In this document: positions 8,115 through 17,771 of the stretch, piece by piece | Layout of the letters: every line of letters begins with the position of its first letter | How positions within the stretch are numbered: position 1 is the first letter of the stretch | NCBI RefSeq assembly: GCF_000272105.2 | Contig: NZ_AJZD02000032.1 | Coordinates: 62,001-126,000, forward strand | Reading direction: 5' to 3' | DNA: 64,000 nt | DNA from: Vibrio splendidus 12E03 | GTDB lineage: Bacteria > Pseudomonadota > Gammaproteobacteria > Enterobacterales > Vibrionaceae | Made by a program: the position numbers and the translations under genes | The notes under the pieces: generated by a model | Told to the model about the DNA's origin: nothing | Database searches by the model: none | Seen by the model: only the letters and a program-made list of their open reading frames with translations

Positions 8115-10694
8115 ATGACGCAGACAACATCACCGTCTCCAGATGTGCAAGAAATGGTGGCACAATCAGACACTGGTGCGCGTAGCCCTCGCGGTATCCA
8201 AGGCCGTATTTTATGGTTTGTGCCTCTATGTTGGTCACTGTTCCAACTTTGGTATGCATCTCCGCTGCCGTTCATTTTTAACTTCGGAATTTTAAACGAT
8301 ACTGAAGCTCGAGCAATTCACCTTACCTTTGCTATTTTCCTAGCATTTACCGCTTATCCAGCTATGAAGAACTCGCCGCGGGACCATATCCCGGCAGTCG
8401 ACTGGGTATTAGCGCTTGTTGGTAGTTTTTCAGCTTCTTATATTTACATTTTCTATACCGAACTTGCTGGCCGTTCTGGTGCTCCAACGACATTCGATAT
8501 TGTTGCAGCCGTCTTCGGTATGATTTTACTGCTTGAAGCAACACGACGCGCTTTAGGTCCACCTCTTATGGTTGTGGCTGCAGTATTCCTACTTTACACC
8601 TTTGGTGGACCACACATGCCAGACGTTATCGCCCACAAAGGTGCGAGCCTGAACAAGGCAATGTCTCACTTGTGGCTAACAACAGAAGGTGTGTTCGGTG
8701 TTGCACTGGGCGTATCAACGTCATTCGTATTCTTGTTTGTACTGTTTGGTGCAATGCTTGAACGTGCGGGCGCAGGTGCTTACTTCATCAAGGTCGCATT
8801 CTCACTGCTTGGTCACATGAAAGGCGGTCCTGCAAAAGCAGCTGTTGTGGCTTCTGGCTTATCTGGCCTGGTTTCTGGCTCTTCGATTGCTAACGTAGTA
8901 ACCACTGGTACCTTCACCATTCCACTGATGAAGCGTGTTGGTTTCCCTGGTACAAAAGCAGGCGCGGTAGAAGTTGCGGCTTCAACCAATGGTCAGCTTA
9001 CACCGCCTATCATGGGTGCTGCCGCATTCCTGATGGTGGAATATGTGGGTATTTCGTATGTAGAAGTAATCAAAGCAGCCCTATTGCCAGCTCTGATCTC
9101 TTACGTCGCTTTGATTTACATTGTTCACCTAGAAGCATGTAAAGCAGGCATGACTGGCCTACCTCGTCGTCACACACCAACTATTGTACAAAGCCTACTC
9201 TCTTTCACTGGGACCATTTTAGGTCTATGTGTTATCAGTGCCGCGGTTTACTACGGTGTCGGTTGGACGAAAGATGTATTTGGCGAAGCAGCAACACCAA
9301 TCGTTACTGTGGCGCTATTAATCGCTTATGTTGCTCTGGTTCGCGTATCAGCAAAATACGCAGCAGAAGGCGGCATGGAGATCGATGCGGATCTAAAGGA
9401 AGTTCCAGATCCAGGTCCAACGATTAAATCAGGTTTACACTTCTTACTGCCTATCGTAGTGCTAGTTTGGTGTCTGACGGTTGAACGTTTCTCACCTGGT
9501 TTATCTGCCTTCTGGGCAACAGTGTTCATGATCTTCATCTTAATCACCCAGCGTCCTTTGATGACTCTGATGAACAAATCAGACGATCTTGCAGAGCAAA
9601 CCAAAGCTGGTTTCGTTGACCTAGCAGAGAGCTTGGTTTCAGGCGCGCGTAACATGATCGGTATCGGTGTGGCGACAGCGGCTGCTGGTACTGTTGTAGG
9701 TGTGGTGACGCTAACGGGTATCGGTCTTGTAATGACTGACTTCGTTGAGTTTATCTCAGGCGGTAGCATCATCCTTATGCTGCTCTTCACTGCGGTAATC
9801 AGCTTGATCCTGGGCATGGGCTTGCCAACCACAGCAAACTACATCGTTGTATCAACGCTGATGGCTCCGGTAATCGTTACTCTGGGCGCAGCGCACGGTT
9901 TGATCATTCCACTGATTGCGGTGCACTTATTCGTGTTCTATTTCGGTATTCTTGCGGATGATACACCTCCAGTAGGTCTCGCGGCGTTTGCAGCAGCGGC
10001 AATTGCGAAATCAGATCCGATTCGTACTGGTATCCAAGGCTTCACCTACGATATCCGTACCGCAATTCTACCTTTCATGTTCATCTTCAATACTCAACTA
10101 CTACTGATGGGCATTGATTCTTGGTGGCACTTAGCACTGACTATCTTCTCATCTGTGACTGCGGTACTTATCTTCGCAGCTGCAACACAAGGTTGGTGGT
10201 TCACTAAGAACAAGTGGTGGGAAACGGTGCTGCTTATTGCATTAACCTTCACTTTCTTCCGCCCTGGCTTCTGGTGGGACATGATTTACCCAGAGAAAGT
10301 TCTTTCGCCTGGAGTTGAGATTGCTCAAATCACAGAAAACCTAGATGTGGGACAATCACTTGAACTTAGAGTGGGTGGCGAAAACTTAGAAGGTGACTAT
10401 TCTGAAAAGACAGTTCGCCTACCGTTTGAAGATTCTGCGACCTCAAGTGAAGATCGTATTGCCTCTATGGGTCTAATGCTGACTGAATCAGAAGGCAAGA
10501 TGATTGTTGATATGGTTGAGTTCGGTAGCCCAGCAGAAGCGGCTGGTATTGATTTCGATTGGGAAATTAAATCCGTTATCCAAGATGCAGATCGACCAAT
10601 GAAAGAGTGGGTATTCTTACCAGCTCTGATCATTTTGATTGGTTTAGCGATGAACCAAAGAAGACGTGCTCGTAAGGATGAGATTAGCGCGTAA
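8115..10694 (+). CDS. TRAP transporter fused permease (DctQ-DctM) with C-terminal extension
   Basis: An 859-residue inner-membrane protein that fuses the small (4TM, DctQ-like) and large (DctM-like) TRAP permease subunits, as usual for TAXI systems. The N-terminal helices start at IQGRILWFVPLCWSLFQLW. The DctM core shows FGAMLERAGAGAYFIKVAF, SGLSGLVSGSSIANVVTTGTF, AASTNGQLTPPIMGAAAFLM and GMGLPTTANYIVVSTL. After the last core helices (~730) comes a ~90-residue soluble segment (DUF3394-like) containing a PDZ-like sequence VDMVEFGSPAEAAGIDFDWEI, then a final helix and a basic tail NQRRRARKDE. It uses a cation gradient and works with the upstream receptor and possibly the downstream Usp. Confidence 0.93.
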   Translation: MTQTTSPSPDVQEMVAQSDTGARSPRGIQGRILWFVPLCWSLFQLWYASPLPFIFNFGILNDTEARAIHLTFAIFLAFTAYPAMKNSPRDHIPAVDWVLALVGSFSASYIYIFYTELAGRSGAPTTFDIVAAVFGMILLLEATRRALGPPLMVVAAVFLLYTFGGPHMPDVIAHKGASLNKAMSHLWLTTEGVFGVALGVSTSFVFLFVLFGAMLERAGAGAYFIKVAFSLLGHMKGGPAKAAVVASGLSGLVSGSSIANVVTTGTFTIPLMKRVGFPGTKAGAVEVAASTNGQLTPPIMGAAAFLMVEYVGISYVEVIKAALLPALISYVALIYIVHLEACKAGMTGLPRRHTPTIVQSLLSFTGTILGLCVISAAVYYGVGWTKDVFGEAATPIVTVALLIAYVALVRVSAKYAAEGGMEIDADLKEVPDPGPTIKSGLHFLLPIVVLVWCLTVERFSPGLSAFWATVFMIFILITQRPLMTLMNKSDDLAEQTKAGFVDLAESLVSGARNMIGIGVATAAAGTVVGVVTLTGIGLVMTDFVEFISGGSIILMLLFTAVISLILGMGLPTTANYIVVSTLMAPVIVTLGAAHGLIIPLIAVHLFVFYFGILADDTPPVGLAAFAAAAIAKSDPIRTGIQGFTYDIRTAILPFMFIFNTQLLLMGIDSWWHLALTIFSSVTAVLIFAAATQGWWFTKNKWWETVLLIALTFTFFRPGFWWDMIYPEKVLSPGVEIAQITENLDVGQSLELRVGGENLEGDYSEKTVRLPFEDSATSSEDRIASMGLMLTESEGKMIVDMVEFGSPAEAAGIDFDWEIKSVIQDADRPMKEWVFLPALIILIGLAMNQRRRARKDEISA

Positions 10695-10709
10695 TGGATA
10701 AGGCTGAGT

Positions 10710-10778
10710 AGTGCTTAGCGCTATTTGGCTTTATTACATGGAAAGGATAATTACAGTGCTAAGTGAAAGCTTAGCGCT
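10710..10778 (+). repeat. Hairpin plus repeated arm before the usp gene
   Basis: AGTGCTAAG (10755-10763) can pair with CTTAGCGCT (10770-10778) with one G-U pair. The sequence AGTGCTTAGCGCT (10710-10722) upstream repeats the right arm, so two alternative pairings are possible. It is between the permease and usp genes, with no U-run. Confidence 0.4.
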
Positions 10779-10798
10779 GATTAAAAAGAGACGAATAC

Positions 10799-11236
10799 AT
10801 GTATAAACAAATCCTTGTTCCTGTTGATCTTAATGACAAAGGCTTTTCTGATAAGGCAGTCGAACTGGCGGTATGGCACGCAAAACACAGCAATGCTGAA
10901 ATCCACATTCTGAACGTACTACCAGGCATTCACATGTCGATGGTGGCGTCTTACTTCCCGAAAGATGCAGCGAACCAAATGAAGCTGGATGTTAAAAATC
11001 AGCTGAAAGAGTTTGCCGACAAACACATCGACGATGAAGTAGTTTACAAAGTTCATGTTGCTGAGGGTAAAACCTACGCGACGATTCTTGATTACGCAGA
11101 AAAGCTTGGCGCCGACCTTATCGTGATGCCTAGCCATAAGCGTTCGAAAATCGACAAAGTGGTACTTGGCTCGGTTGCAAGCAAAGTAGTACAGAACTCA
11201 CCAATCAATGTATTGGTGGTTAAACCGCAAGGTTAA
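10799..11236 (+). CDS. Universal stress protein (UspA family)
   Basis: A 145-residue single-domain Usp starting MYKQILVPVDLNDKGFSDKAVELAVWHA. The central strands and the C-terminal VVLGSVASKVVQNSPINVLVVK are typical. The usual nucleotide motif G-x2-G-x9-G-S/T appears as SHKRSKIDKVVLGS, in which the first two glycines are replaced by lysines. ATP binding is therefore doubtful. It lies 104 bp downstream of the TRAP permease on the same strand. A Usp (TeaD) is likewise encoded with the TeaABC TRAP transporter of Halomonas elongata and regulates it, so a role in tuning this transporter is a reasonable inference. Confidence 0.92.
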   Translation: MYKQILVPVDLNDKGFSDKAVELAVWHAKHSNAEIHILNVLPGIHMSMVASYFPKDAANQMKLDVKNQLKEFADKHIDDEVVYKVHVAEGKTYATILDYAEKLGADLIVMPSHKRSKIDKVVLGSVASKVVQNSPINVLVVKPQG

Positions 11237-11257
11237 GTCATTTAATCGACACACAAT

Positions 11258-11290
11258 CTAAAAAGGTTGGCCTACAGGTCAACCTTTTTT
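11258..11290. terminator. Bidirectional terminator after usp
   Basis: Stem AAAAGGTTG/CAACCTTTT (about 11261-11269 with 11280-11288) followed by T-run. It separates the TRAP unit from the convergent dehydrogenase gene. Confidence 0.8.
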
Positions 11291-11319
11291 GTTTTAATTC
11301 ATGCTACATAGCTTTAGAG

Positions 11320-12282
11320 TCAATTCACTATGTTTTGCGGGCGACCCGCAATAAAGCCATCAATATTATCCATTAAGATATCAGACAGTTTTTGAATCGA
11401 GCTGTCGCTGCCCCACGCCACATGTGGAGTGAGTAATAAGTTCGGTAAGTGGCTATTAGCCAATAGTGGATTTGAGTTGTCGGCAGGCTCTTGTGTAAAC
11501 ACATCCATACCTGCGCCTGCAATCTCATGTTTTTTCAAAGCCTCAACTAGGGCTTGTTCATCTACTAGACCTCCGCGCCCGGCATTAATTAATACCGCGC
11601 TCGATTTCATCATAGTCAGCTCTCGCTCTGAAATCAGATTTTGGGTCGCATCAGTCAATGGGCAATGTAGACTGATCGCATCCGCTTGCTGCAATACCGC
11701 ATCAAAAGGTCGATACCCTTCTCGACAAGACTCTGCTCCTTTTCGCTCGGCAAACATCACCTTCATACCAATCGCTTTGGCTAACATTGCTGTGGCTTGA
11801 CCTAAGCTGCCACTGCCCATTAAACCCAATGTACTGCCTGCCACATCTTGAATCGGATGAGTAAAGAAGCAGAACTGCTTGTCCTTTTGCCACTCCCCCG
11901 CCTCAATGTCTTTGTGATAACCAACAAGGTTTCGTTTAAGTGCAAACAGCATTGCGATGACATGTTCAGGAACCGATTGAGTCGCATAACCTTGTACGTT
12001 TGTCACTGCAATGTTTTTAGATTTGCAGTATTCCACATCGACATTGTTGACTCCGGTCGCCGAAACCGCGATCAACTTGAGTTTTTTAGTACCAGCTAGG
12101 TTCGACTCATTGAGCACCACCTTGTTAGTGATCACCACATCAGCTTCTTCAACTCGCTCAGACACTTGCTCAGGAGTGGTGAAGTCATACTCCACCCACT
12201 CATGTTCAAAGCTCAGAGGTTTTAAATGAATTTGAGATGGGATGGTTGCTCTGTCGAGAAACACAACTTTCAACGTTGGCAT
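11320..12282 (-). CDS. D-2-hydroxyacid dehydrogenase (hydroxypyruvate/glycerate type)
   Basis: A 320-residue NAD(P)H-dependent D-isomer-specific 2-hydroxyacid dehydrogenase. The dinucleotide motif is GLMGSGSLGQATAMLA (about residues 152-167). The catalytic triad is visible as Arg in LINAGRGGLVDEQAL, Glu in GMDVFTQEPAD and His in LLTPHVAWGS. The overall sequence resembles hydroxypyruvate reductase/glycerate dehydrogenase, so it may reduce hydroxypyruvate or glyoxylate; the substrate is not fixed by sequence. It lies 36 bp downstream of rluA on the same strand and may be co-transcribed with it. Confidence 0.88.
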   Translation of the reverse strand: MPTLKVVFLDRATIPSQIHLKPLSFEHEWVEYDFTTPEQVSERVEEADVVITNKVVLNESNLAGTKKLKLIAVSATGVNNVDVEYCKSKNIAVTNVQGYATQSVPEHVIAMLFALKRNLVGYHKDIEAGEWQKDKQFCFFTHPIQDVAGSTLGLMGSGSLGQATAMLAKAIGMKVMFAERKGAESCREGYRPFDAVLQQADAISLHCPLTDATQNLISERELTMMKSSAVLINAGRGGLVDEQALVEALKKHEIAGAGMDVFTQEPADNSNPLLANSHLPNLLLTPHVAWGSDSSIQKLSDILMDNIDGFIAGRPQNIVN

Positions 12283-12318
12283 TCTTCTTCCTTGCTTAAA
12301 CCTATGAATCCATCCATT

Positions 12319-13053
12319 CTAAGCTTTTAGCTTACTGTAGTCTGGAAGCTCAGGCGCAATTTCAAAGTGCCGTTCGATTTGGGGAAATGCTTGAGGATAA
12401 AAGTCACAGGGAACAAAGGCTTTGAACAACTGATTATTCGCTGGATGATAAAAGCTCAACTCACACGCATGCAAAGCCAACCTATCACTGTATTCAAACG
12501 CTTCTGGTGTCGCGTAAAACTCGTCGCCCACAATTGGATTACCTATTTCCATGCAATGCACACGCAACTGATGAGATCGTCCCGTGATAGGCAGTAGCTT
12601 CAACAAGGTGGTTTGAGTATCTGTTTGCTCTACCACATAACGAGTCTGTGAAGGTTTGCCAGCATCCAAACACACTTTCTGCCGAGGGCGGTTCGGCCAA
12701 TCACAGATGAGTGGCAGATCGATCAATCCTGCTTTTTGTTCAACCGCTCCCCATACGCGTGCGTAATACAGTTTGTGTGTCAGGCGATATTGGAACTGCT
12801 TCTTCAAGTGACGTTCTGCCTGCTTGTGCTTAGCCAGCAACATCAAGCCTGAGGTCGACATATCCAAACGGTGCACCACTTGAATATCAGCAAACTCCTC
12901 CCCCAAGCGACTCCACATGCTGTCGTAATGCTCTGGCAATCTGCCCGGTACTGAAAGTAGGCCCGCAGGCTTATTCACCACCAGAATGTCGTCATCTTGA
13001 TAAACAATATCAATCCAAGGTTCGCGTGGTGGTGTGTACTGTTCTAGCGCCAT
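12319..13053 (-). CDS. rluA: Dual-specificity rRNA/tRNA pseudouridine synthase RluA
   Basis: A 244-residue RluA-family enzyme. E. coli RluA modifies U746 of 23S rRNA and U32 of several tRNAs. The catalytic aspartate lies in VVHRLDMSTSGLMLLA (about residues 60-75). The stretches QDDDILVVNKPAGLLSVPGRL, LPLICDWPNRPRQKVC and PITGRSHQLRVHC follow E. coli RluA almost word for word. It is ~25 residues longer at the C-terminus than the E. coli protein. In E. coli rluA adjoins rapA; here an NRAMP-like gene lies between them on the opposite strand. Confidence 0.95.
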   Translation of the reverse strand: MALEQYTPPREPWIDIVYQDDDILVVNKPAGLLSVPGRLPEHYDSMWSRLGEEFADIQVVHRLDMSTSGLMLLAKHKQAERHLKKQFQYRLTHKLYYARVWGAVEQKAGLIDLPLICDWPNRPRQKVCLDAGKPSQTRYVVEQTDTQTTLLKLLPITGRSHQLRVHCMEIGNPIVGDEFYATPEAFEYSDRLALHACELSFYHPANNQLFKAFVPCDFYPQAFPQIERHFEIAPELPDYSKLKA

Positions 13054-13141
13054 TGAAGCCTCTTATTTACTAGTGAACAAATAATTCACAGTTAATTTGT
13101 TTATTAATAAATACAATTTTTGATGTTTTCGTACATAAAAG

Positions 13142-13169
13142 TTGACGCATTTACAAAACATGGTATTGA
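13142..13169 (+). promoter_or_regulatory. Candidate promoter of the NRAMP-like gene
   Basis: TTGACG (13142-13147), a 16-bp spacer, and TATTGA (13164-13169) preceded by an extended -10 TGG. It is 40 bp upstream of the ATG, with AAGGAA as ribosome binding site. A sequence match only. Confidence 0.4.
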
Positions 13170-13208
13170 TAGAGTAACGGAAAATAACAAGCCAACATCA
13201 AAGGAACA

Positions 13209-14483
13209 ATGATGGACAGTACGGTTAAAGCAACCACAACAAAAACCTCAGCTCCCCTATCCAGTTTAATTAAATCTCTTGGCCCGGGCATTATGATGGC
13301 TGCAGCTGCAGTCGGCGGTTCACACTTAGTTGCCTCAACCAAAGCCGGAGCTATCTATGGTTGGCAGCTCGCTGCATTGATCATCTTAGTAAACCTATTC
13401 AAGTACCCATTCTTTCGTGCCGGCATCCAATATACGCTTGGTACAGGACAAAGCTTGGTTGAGGGTTACTCAAACCTAGGTCGCCCTTACCTAGTGATCT
13501 TTTCGATACTAAGTGCTATTTCAGCCGTCGTAAACACAGCCGCACTACTGCTGTTTAGTGCGAGTTTGCTTAGCTACTTCATTCCTTTTGAGCTAGCAAC
13601 CAGTACGCTTTGTATGATCGTACTTGCGACCTGCTTGATCATCTTATTTGCAGGACACTATCGTGCTCTGGACACCCTTTCCAAAGCGATCATGGCGATC
13701 CTTACGATCACCACTCTAGCCGCTGTCGCCATTGCTATCGGCTCACCTGTCGAACCGGATGCTGCTTTTGTTCCACCATCACCTTGGTCATTGGCAGCAA
13801 TTGGCTTTATCGTGGTGACCATGGGGTGGATGCCTGCCCCTATTGAGATTTCAAGCATCACCTCTATGTGGCTAAAAAGCCAAAAAGAGAAACAAGAAGT
13901 CACTGCTCAATCTGCCTTATTCGACTTTAACGTCGGCTACATTGGTACGGCACTGCTTGCTTTAGTATTTGTCGCTTTAGGCGCGCTGGTACTTCACGGT
14001 TCAGGCGTGGAACTGTCTCGCTCTGGTGTAGGCTTTACTCACCAGTTAGTTGGTATTTACGCATCGACGATTGGCGAATGGTCTCGTCCACTGATCGCGA
14101 TCGTCGCTTTCTTCTGTATCTTTGGCAGCACGATTACGGTTATCGATGGCTACTCACGTGTGCTTGCTGAATCACAGCGTCTGTTGCTCAACAACGAATC
14201 GAGCCCACGCATGCTGCAAGGTTGGATCATCATTGTCTCTATCGCAGCACTCGCGATTGTGATGTTCTTTAGCGCTGCATTGATGCCAATGCTTGATTTT
14301 GCAATGGTACTTGCCTTTGCAACAACGCCATTCTTCGCTCTGCTTAACTTCATTTTGGTGAACAAAGCTAAGCTTCCAGAAGCGCTAGCCATTGGCAGCA
14401 AACTAAAATGGCTGTCTGTCGCTGGCCTAATTTACTTATTTGGTTTCTTAGCCGTATTTGTTTGGTGGAAATGGTTAATGTAA
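13209..14483 (+). CDS. Divergent NRAMP-family transporter
   Basis: A 424-residue membrane protein with about eleven helices and the NRAMP (LeuT-like) layout. It starts at SLIKSLGPGIMMAAAAVGGSHLVASTKAGA. The GPG before helix 1 is kept, but the canonical metal-binding DPGN in helix 1 (as in MntH GYMDPGNW) is replaced by GGSH. In helix 6 MPH becomes MPAP (GWMPAPIEISS). The usual Mn/Fe ligands Asp, Asn and His are therefore missing and the substrate is open: another cation, or a non-metal solute. It lies between rluA and rapA, divergent from the first and convergent with the second, with its own promoter and terminator, so it appears to be an insertion into an ancestral rluA-rapA pair. Confidence 0.8.
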   Translation: MMDSTVKATTTKTSAPLSSLIKSLGPGIMMAAAAVGGSHLVASTKAGAIYGWQLAALIILVNLFKYPFFRAGIQYTLGTGQSLVEGYSNLGRPYLVIFSILSAISAVVNTAALLLFSASLLSYFIPFELATSTLCMIVLATCLIILFAGHYRALDTLSKAIMAILTITTLAAVAIAIGSPVEPDAAFVPPSPWSLAAIGFIVVTMGWMPAPIEISSITSMWLKSQKEKQEVTAQSALFDFNVGYIGTALLALVFVALGALVLHGSGVELSRSGVGFTHQLVGIYASTIGEWSRPLIAIVAFFCIFGSTITVIDGYSRVLAESQRLLLNNESSPRMLQGWIIIVSIAALAIVMFFSAALMPMLDFAMVLAFATTPFFALLNFILVNKAKLPEALAIGSKLKWLSVAGLIYLFGFLAVFVWWKWLM

Positions 14484-14517
14484 TCCACCAACCACTGGCG
14501 TTTACAAACTCGAGATA

Positions 14518-14550
14518 AAAATAAGGCCTTCATAATGAAGGCCTTATTTA
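14518..14550. terminator. Bidirectional terminator between NRAMP-like gene and rapA
   Basis: A 13-14-bp near-perfect palindrome (arms AATAAGGCCTTCAT and ATGAAGGCCTTATT) with A-run before and T-rich after. It serves both convergent genes. Confidence 0.85.
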
Positions 14551-14571
14551 TTGTTCACTAACTAGCTGATA

Positions 14572-17481
14572 TTAGTTATGAGAAACCACAATCAGGCGTA
14601 GCGAATCTAATTGAACCTGAGCTTTGCTGATGTAACCGGTTAGTTCATTGATTTGAGCTTCGATTACCTCTAGCTCTTCATCACGAATGTTAGGGTTCAC
14701 GGCTTTAAGCGCTTGTAGACGCTCTAATTCACCGTTTAGGTTAGTCTGCATGTCTCGTTGAGCTTGTTGACGCACTTCTTCCACTTTAGGAAGAACTTGT
14801 GCCTCACCCGCTTCGATTAGCTTGTGAATTTCACCTTGTACCGAGTTAACTAACTTACTTGCTAGATGACGGTTCACCGGGCTCAACTGGCGGTTAAAGC
14901 TATCAAATTCAACCTGAGAAGATAGGTCGTTACCACGGCCATCCATCATCAAGCGAATCGGAGTCTTAGGTAAGAACTGGCTAATACCACTGCGTTTTGG
15001 AGCTTGTGCATCCACCAGGTAAACCAATTCAAGCAGGATAGTGCCTACCGGTAGCGCTTTGTTCTTAAGTAGTGATACAGCAGAAGTACCCACCCCTTCG
15101 CTAAGTAGTAAATCAATACCACCCTGAATCATTGGGTGTTCCCAGCTAATGAAGTTCATGTCTTCACGAGAAAGTGCGGTATCACGGTCAAATGTGATAG
15201 TTGCACCTTCATAAGGTAGGCCTGGGTAGCTTGGTACCATCATGTGCTCAGATGGCGTAACGACTAGCGCATTTTCACCTTTGTCGTCTTGGTTCAAACC
15301 AATGGTGTCGAACAAGCTCAACGCAAAAGTAACTAGGTTAGTGTCACCATCGGTCGATGCGATCTTCTCTGCTATTTCATGTGCTTTGTCGCCGCCGTTT
15401 GAGTGCATCTCTAGTAGGCGATCGCGACCTTTTTCTAGATCCGCTTTTAGGCTTTGGTTTAGCTTAGCTGACTCTTCGATCACTTCATCAAGCTGTTCTG
15501 TGTTGCCAGAAGCCAGCATTTCGATAAGTACATCTGAGTACTTGTCGTAAACCGTGCGACCAGTAGGGCAAGTTTCCGCAAATGCATTCAGACCTTCATC
15601 AAACCAACGCGCTAGGATCGCCTGTGATGTGCCTTTCAGATAAGGAACATGAATATCGATATCACGCTGTTGACCGATACGATCCAGACGACCGATACGC
15701 TGCTCGAGCAAGTCAGGGTTGAATGGAAGGTCAAACATCACTAGTTGGTTAGCAAACTGGAAGTTACGGCCTTCAGAGCCGATTTCACTACAGATAAGCA
15801 CCTGAGCACCGCCCTCTTCTTGAGCAAAATAAGCCGCCGCTTTGTCACGCTCTAGAATCGACATGCCTTCGTGGAATACAGTTGCACGTACACCTTCACG
15901 CTCGCGCAGTGCCTGCTCTAGTTGCAGAGCCGTACTTGCACGCGATGCGATCACCAGGATCTTTTCGCTACGCTTGTCTTGGATCTTTTCAATCAGCCAG
16001 TTAACACGCGAGTCGAACTGCCACCAGCTTGAGTCTTCACCTTCAAACTCTTGGAAGATCTCTTCTGGATAAAGCATCTTCATCGCACGAGCTTCTGGTG
16101 CCATCTTGCCACCGATCATGCCTGATACACGCATCGACGTGGTGTACTGCGTTGGAATGTCCATCGGCAGTAGGTTTACGTTACGCTTAGGGAAGCCTTT
16201 GATAGCGGCACGTGTGTTTCTGAATAAAACACGACCTGTACCATGGCGATCCATAAGGTTGTCAATCAGTTCTTGGCGAGCTAATGCTTGCTCCTCTTCG
16301 CTGCTATCGCCTTCGATAACGCGGAATAGAGGCTCAACATCTTGCTCAGAAAGCAGCTCAGTAATCTGATTCTTAGCGCTGTCTTCAAGCTTCACGCCTG
16401 AGAATAGTGCGGTGACAGCATCAGCAACCGGCGCGTATTGATCTTCCTCTTCAACGAAGGCTTCGTAATCGTAGAAGCGGTCAGGGTCCAATAGGCGTAG
16501 ACGTGCAAAGTGGCTCTCACGACCCAGTTGCTCTGGAGTCGCTGTCAGCAAAAGTACACCAGGAGTATTTTCAGCTAAGCCTTCTACCACTTGGTATTCA
16601 CGGCTTGGCTTGTCTTGGCTCCACTCAAGGTGGTGCGCTTCATCGACAACCAAAAGATCCCACTCGCCTTCAAATGCTTGCTCGTAGCGCTTGCGGCTCT
16701 TACGTAGGAAATCTAACGAACAAAGAACGTATTGCTGCGTATCAAATGGGTTGTCTGACTCTGCAAAGGCTTCAATACAACGCTCTTCATCAAAGATAGA
16801 AAAATGAAGATTGAAACGGCGCATCATCTCTACTAACCATTGGTGTTGTAGAGTTTCAGGAACCACAATCAGGATACGCTCCGCACGACCAGACAACACT
16901 TGTTGGTGGATAATCATACCCGCTTCGATGGTTTTACCTAGGCCAACTTCATCAGCGAGTAAAACACGTGGCGCATGACGGCGACCCACTTCATGAGCAA
17001 TGTATAACTGGTGAGGAATTAGGCCAGCACGCATACCACACAAACCACGCATTGGGCTCTTGTGTTGTTGATATTGGTTACTTAGCGCGCGGTAACGCAG
17101 CACAAAGTTATCCATACGATCGATTTGACCTGCGTACAGTTTGTCTTGTGGCTTGTTAAATCGGATCTGATTGCTTAAGAAGATTTCACGCAGAGCCACT
17201 TCTGATTCTTGGGTATCTTCGCGTGTACCTAGATAGGTTAGTAGCCCTTTATCTTCGATAACTTCTTCAACAGATAGAGACCAGCCTTCTTGGCATTCGA
17301 TGACATCGCCTACATTAAACGTTACTCGGGTTACGGGAGCATCCGTACGTGCATACACACGGTTTTCTTCTGATGCTGCAAACATTAGTGTCACTGTGCG
17401 AGCATCCATTGCTACAACGGTACCTAAACCTAAATCGCTCTCCGTATCGCTTATCCAGCGTTGCCCCAAAGCAAATGTCAT
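14572..17481 (-). CDS. rapA: RNA polymerase-associated Swi2/Snf2 ATPase RapA (HepA)
   Basis: A 969-residue protein, close to the 968 of E. coli RapA. It binds core RNA polymerase and promotes its recycling. N-terminal Tudor-like region 1-~105 ([22 protein letters not shown]). The Snf2 ATPase has Walker A DEVGLGKT at 177-184, DEAH in [11 protein letters not shown] and TATP in [24 protein letters not shown]. Helicase lobe 2 contains [46 protein letters not shown] long C-terminal region with a coiled-coil-like part near 880-950 follows. It is monocistronic, with a terminator downstream. Confidence 0.97.
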   Translation of the reverse strand: MTFALGQRWISDTESDLGLGTVVAMDARTVTLMFAASEENRVYARTDAPVTRVTFNVGDVIECQEGWSLSVEEVIEDKGLLTYLGTREDTQESEVALREIFLSNQIRFNKPQDKLYAGQIDRMDNFVLRYRALSNQYQQHKSPMRGLCGMRAGLIPHQLYIAHEVGRRHAPRVLLADEVGLGKTIEAGMIIHQQVLSGRAERILIVVPETLQHQWLVEMMRRFNLHFSIFDEERCIEAFAESDNPFDTQQYVLCSLDFLRKSRKRYEQAFEGEWDLLVVDEAHHLEWSQDKPSREYQVVEGLAENTPGVLLLTATPEQLGRESHFARLRLLDPDRFYDYEAFVEEEDQYAPVADAVTALFSGVKLEDSAKNQITELLSEQDVEPLFRVIEGDSSEEEQALARQELIDNLMDRHGTGRVLFRNTRAAIKGFPKRNVNLLPMDIPTQYTTSMRVSGMIGGKMAPEARAMKMLYPEEIFQEFEGEDSSWWQFDSRVNWLIEKIQDKRSEKILVIASRASTALQLEQALREREGVRATVFHEGMSILERDKAAAYFAQEEGGAQVLICSEIGSEGRNFQFANQLVMFDLPFNPDLLEQRIGRLDRIGQQRDIDIHVPYLKGTSQAILARWFDEGLNAFAETCPTGRTVYDKYSDVLIEMLASGNTEQLDEVIEESAKLNQSLKADLEKGRDRLLEMHSNGGDKAHEIAEKIASTDGDTNLVTFALSLFDTIGLNQDDKGENALVVTPSEHMMVPSYPGLPYEGATITFDRDTALSREDMNFISWEHPMIQGGIDLLLSEGVGTSAVSLLKNKALPVGTILLELVYLVDAQAPKRSGISQFLPKTPIRLMMDGRGNDLSSQVEFDSFNRQLSPVNRHLASKLVNSVQGEIHKLIEAGEAQVLPKVEEVRQQAQRDMQTNLNGELERLQALKAVNPNIRDEELEVIEAQINELTGYISKAQVQLDSLRLIVVSHN

Positions 17482-17671
17482 GAATCGACTACCTCAATCT
17501 TATAGTTGGAATTTGGTCTTTTTAGCTGATATTTCAAACAAGAACATTCCTGCTCTTGAACTAAAAATATAGCCAAAACTGCCTAGTTTGCAGCCACTTT
17601 TTAAGTGCGCTCTAGATAATAAATATCTCGAGAAAATGGTGCAGAAAAAGGTCGCTAATCTTACTCGATGC

Positions 17672-17687
17672 TGTGATTTAGGTCACG
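17672..17687. promoter_or_regulatory. Predicted CRP binding site
   Basis: TGTGA-TTTAGG-TCACG matches the CRP consensus at nine of ten positions. It is ~190 bp from the rapA start and ~260 bp from the phoH start, immediately upstream of the small open frame at 17706. Confidence 0.5.
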
Positions 17688-17705
17688 TCTAAAGGAGATG
17701 ATTTC

Positions 17706-17771
17706 ATGCTTTTTTTCTGTTTTCGCCAATGCAATCAAACTGTCAAAAAGTCATGGCTAATCTATTGGTAG
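17706..17771 (+). CDS. Possible 21-residue small ORF
   Basis: An ATG preceded by AAAGGAG at about 8 bases opens a 21-codon frame (MLFFCFRQCNQTVKKSWLIYW) ending in TAG. It has a hydrophobic start and a basic middle. The predicted CRP site lies ~20 bp upstream. It could be a leader peptide, a small membrane protein, or chance. No homolog is known to me. Confidence 0.25.
   Translation: MLFFCFRQCNQTVKKSWLIYW

Noticed and set aside
8029..8275. Two overlapping leftward open frames opposite the TRAP permease start
   Set aside because: They are on the complementary strand of a clear gene and its leader, without ribosome binding sites or family features.
9326..9832. 168-codon leftward open frame inside the TRAP permease
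   Set aside because: It is a mirror frame of the DctM core. The sense-strand protein has clear family motifs.
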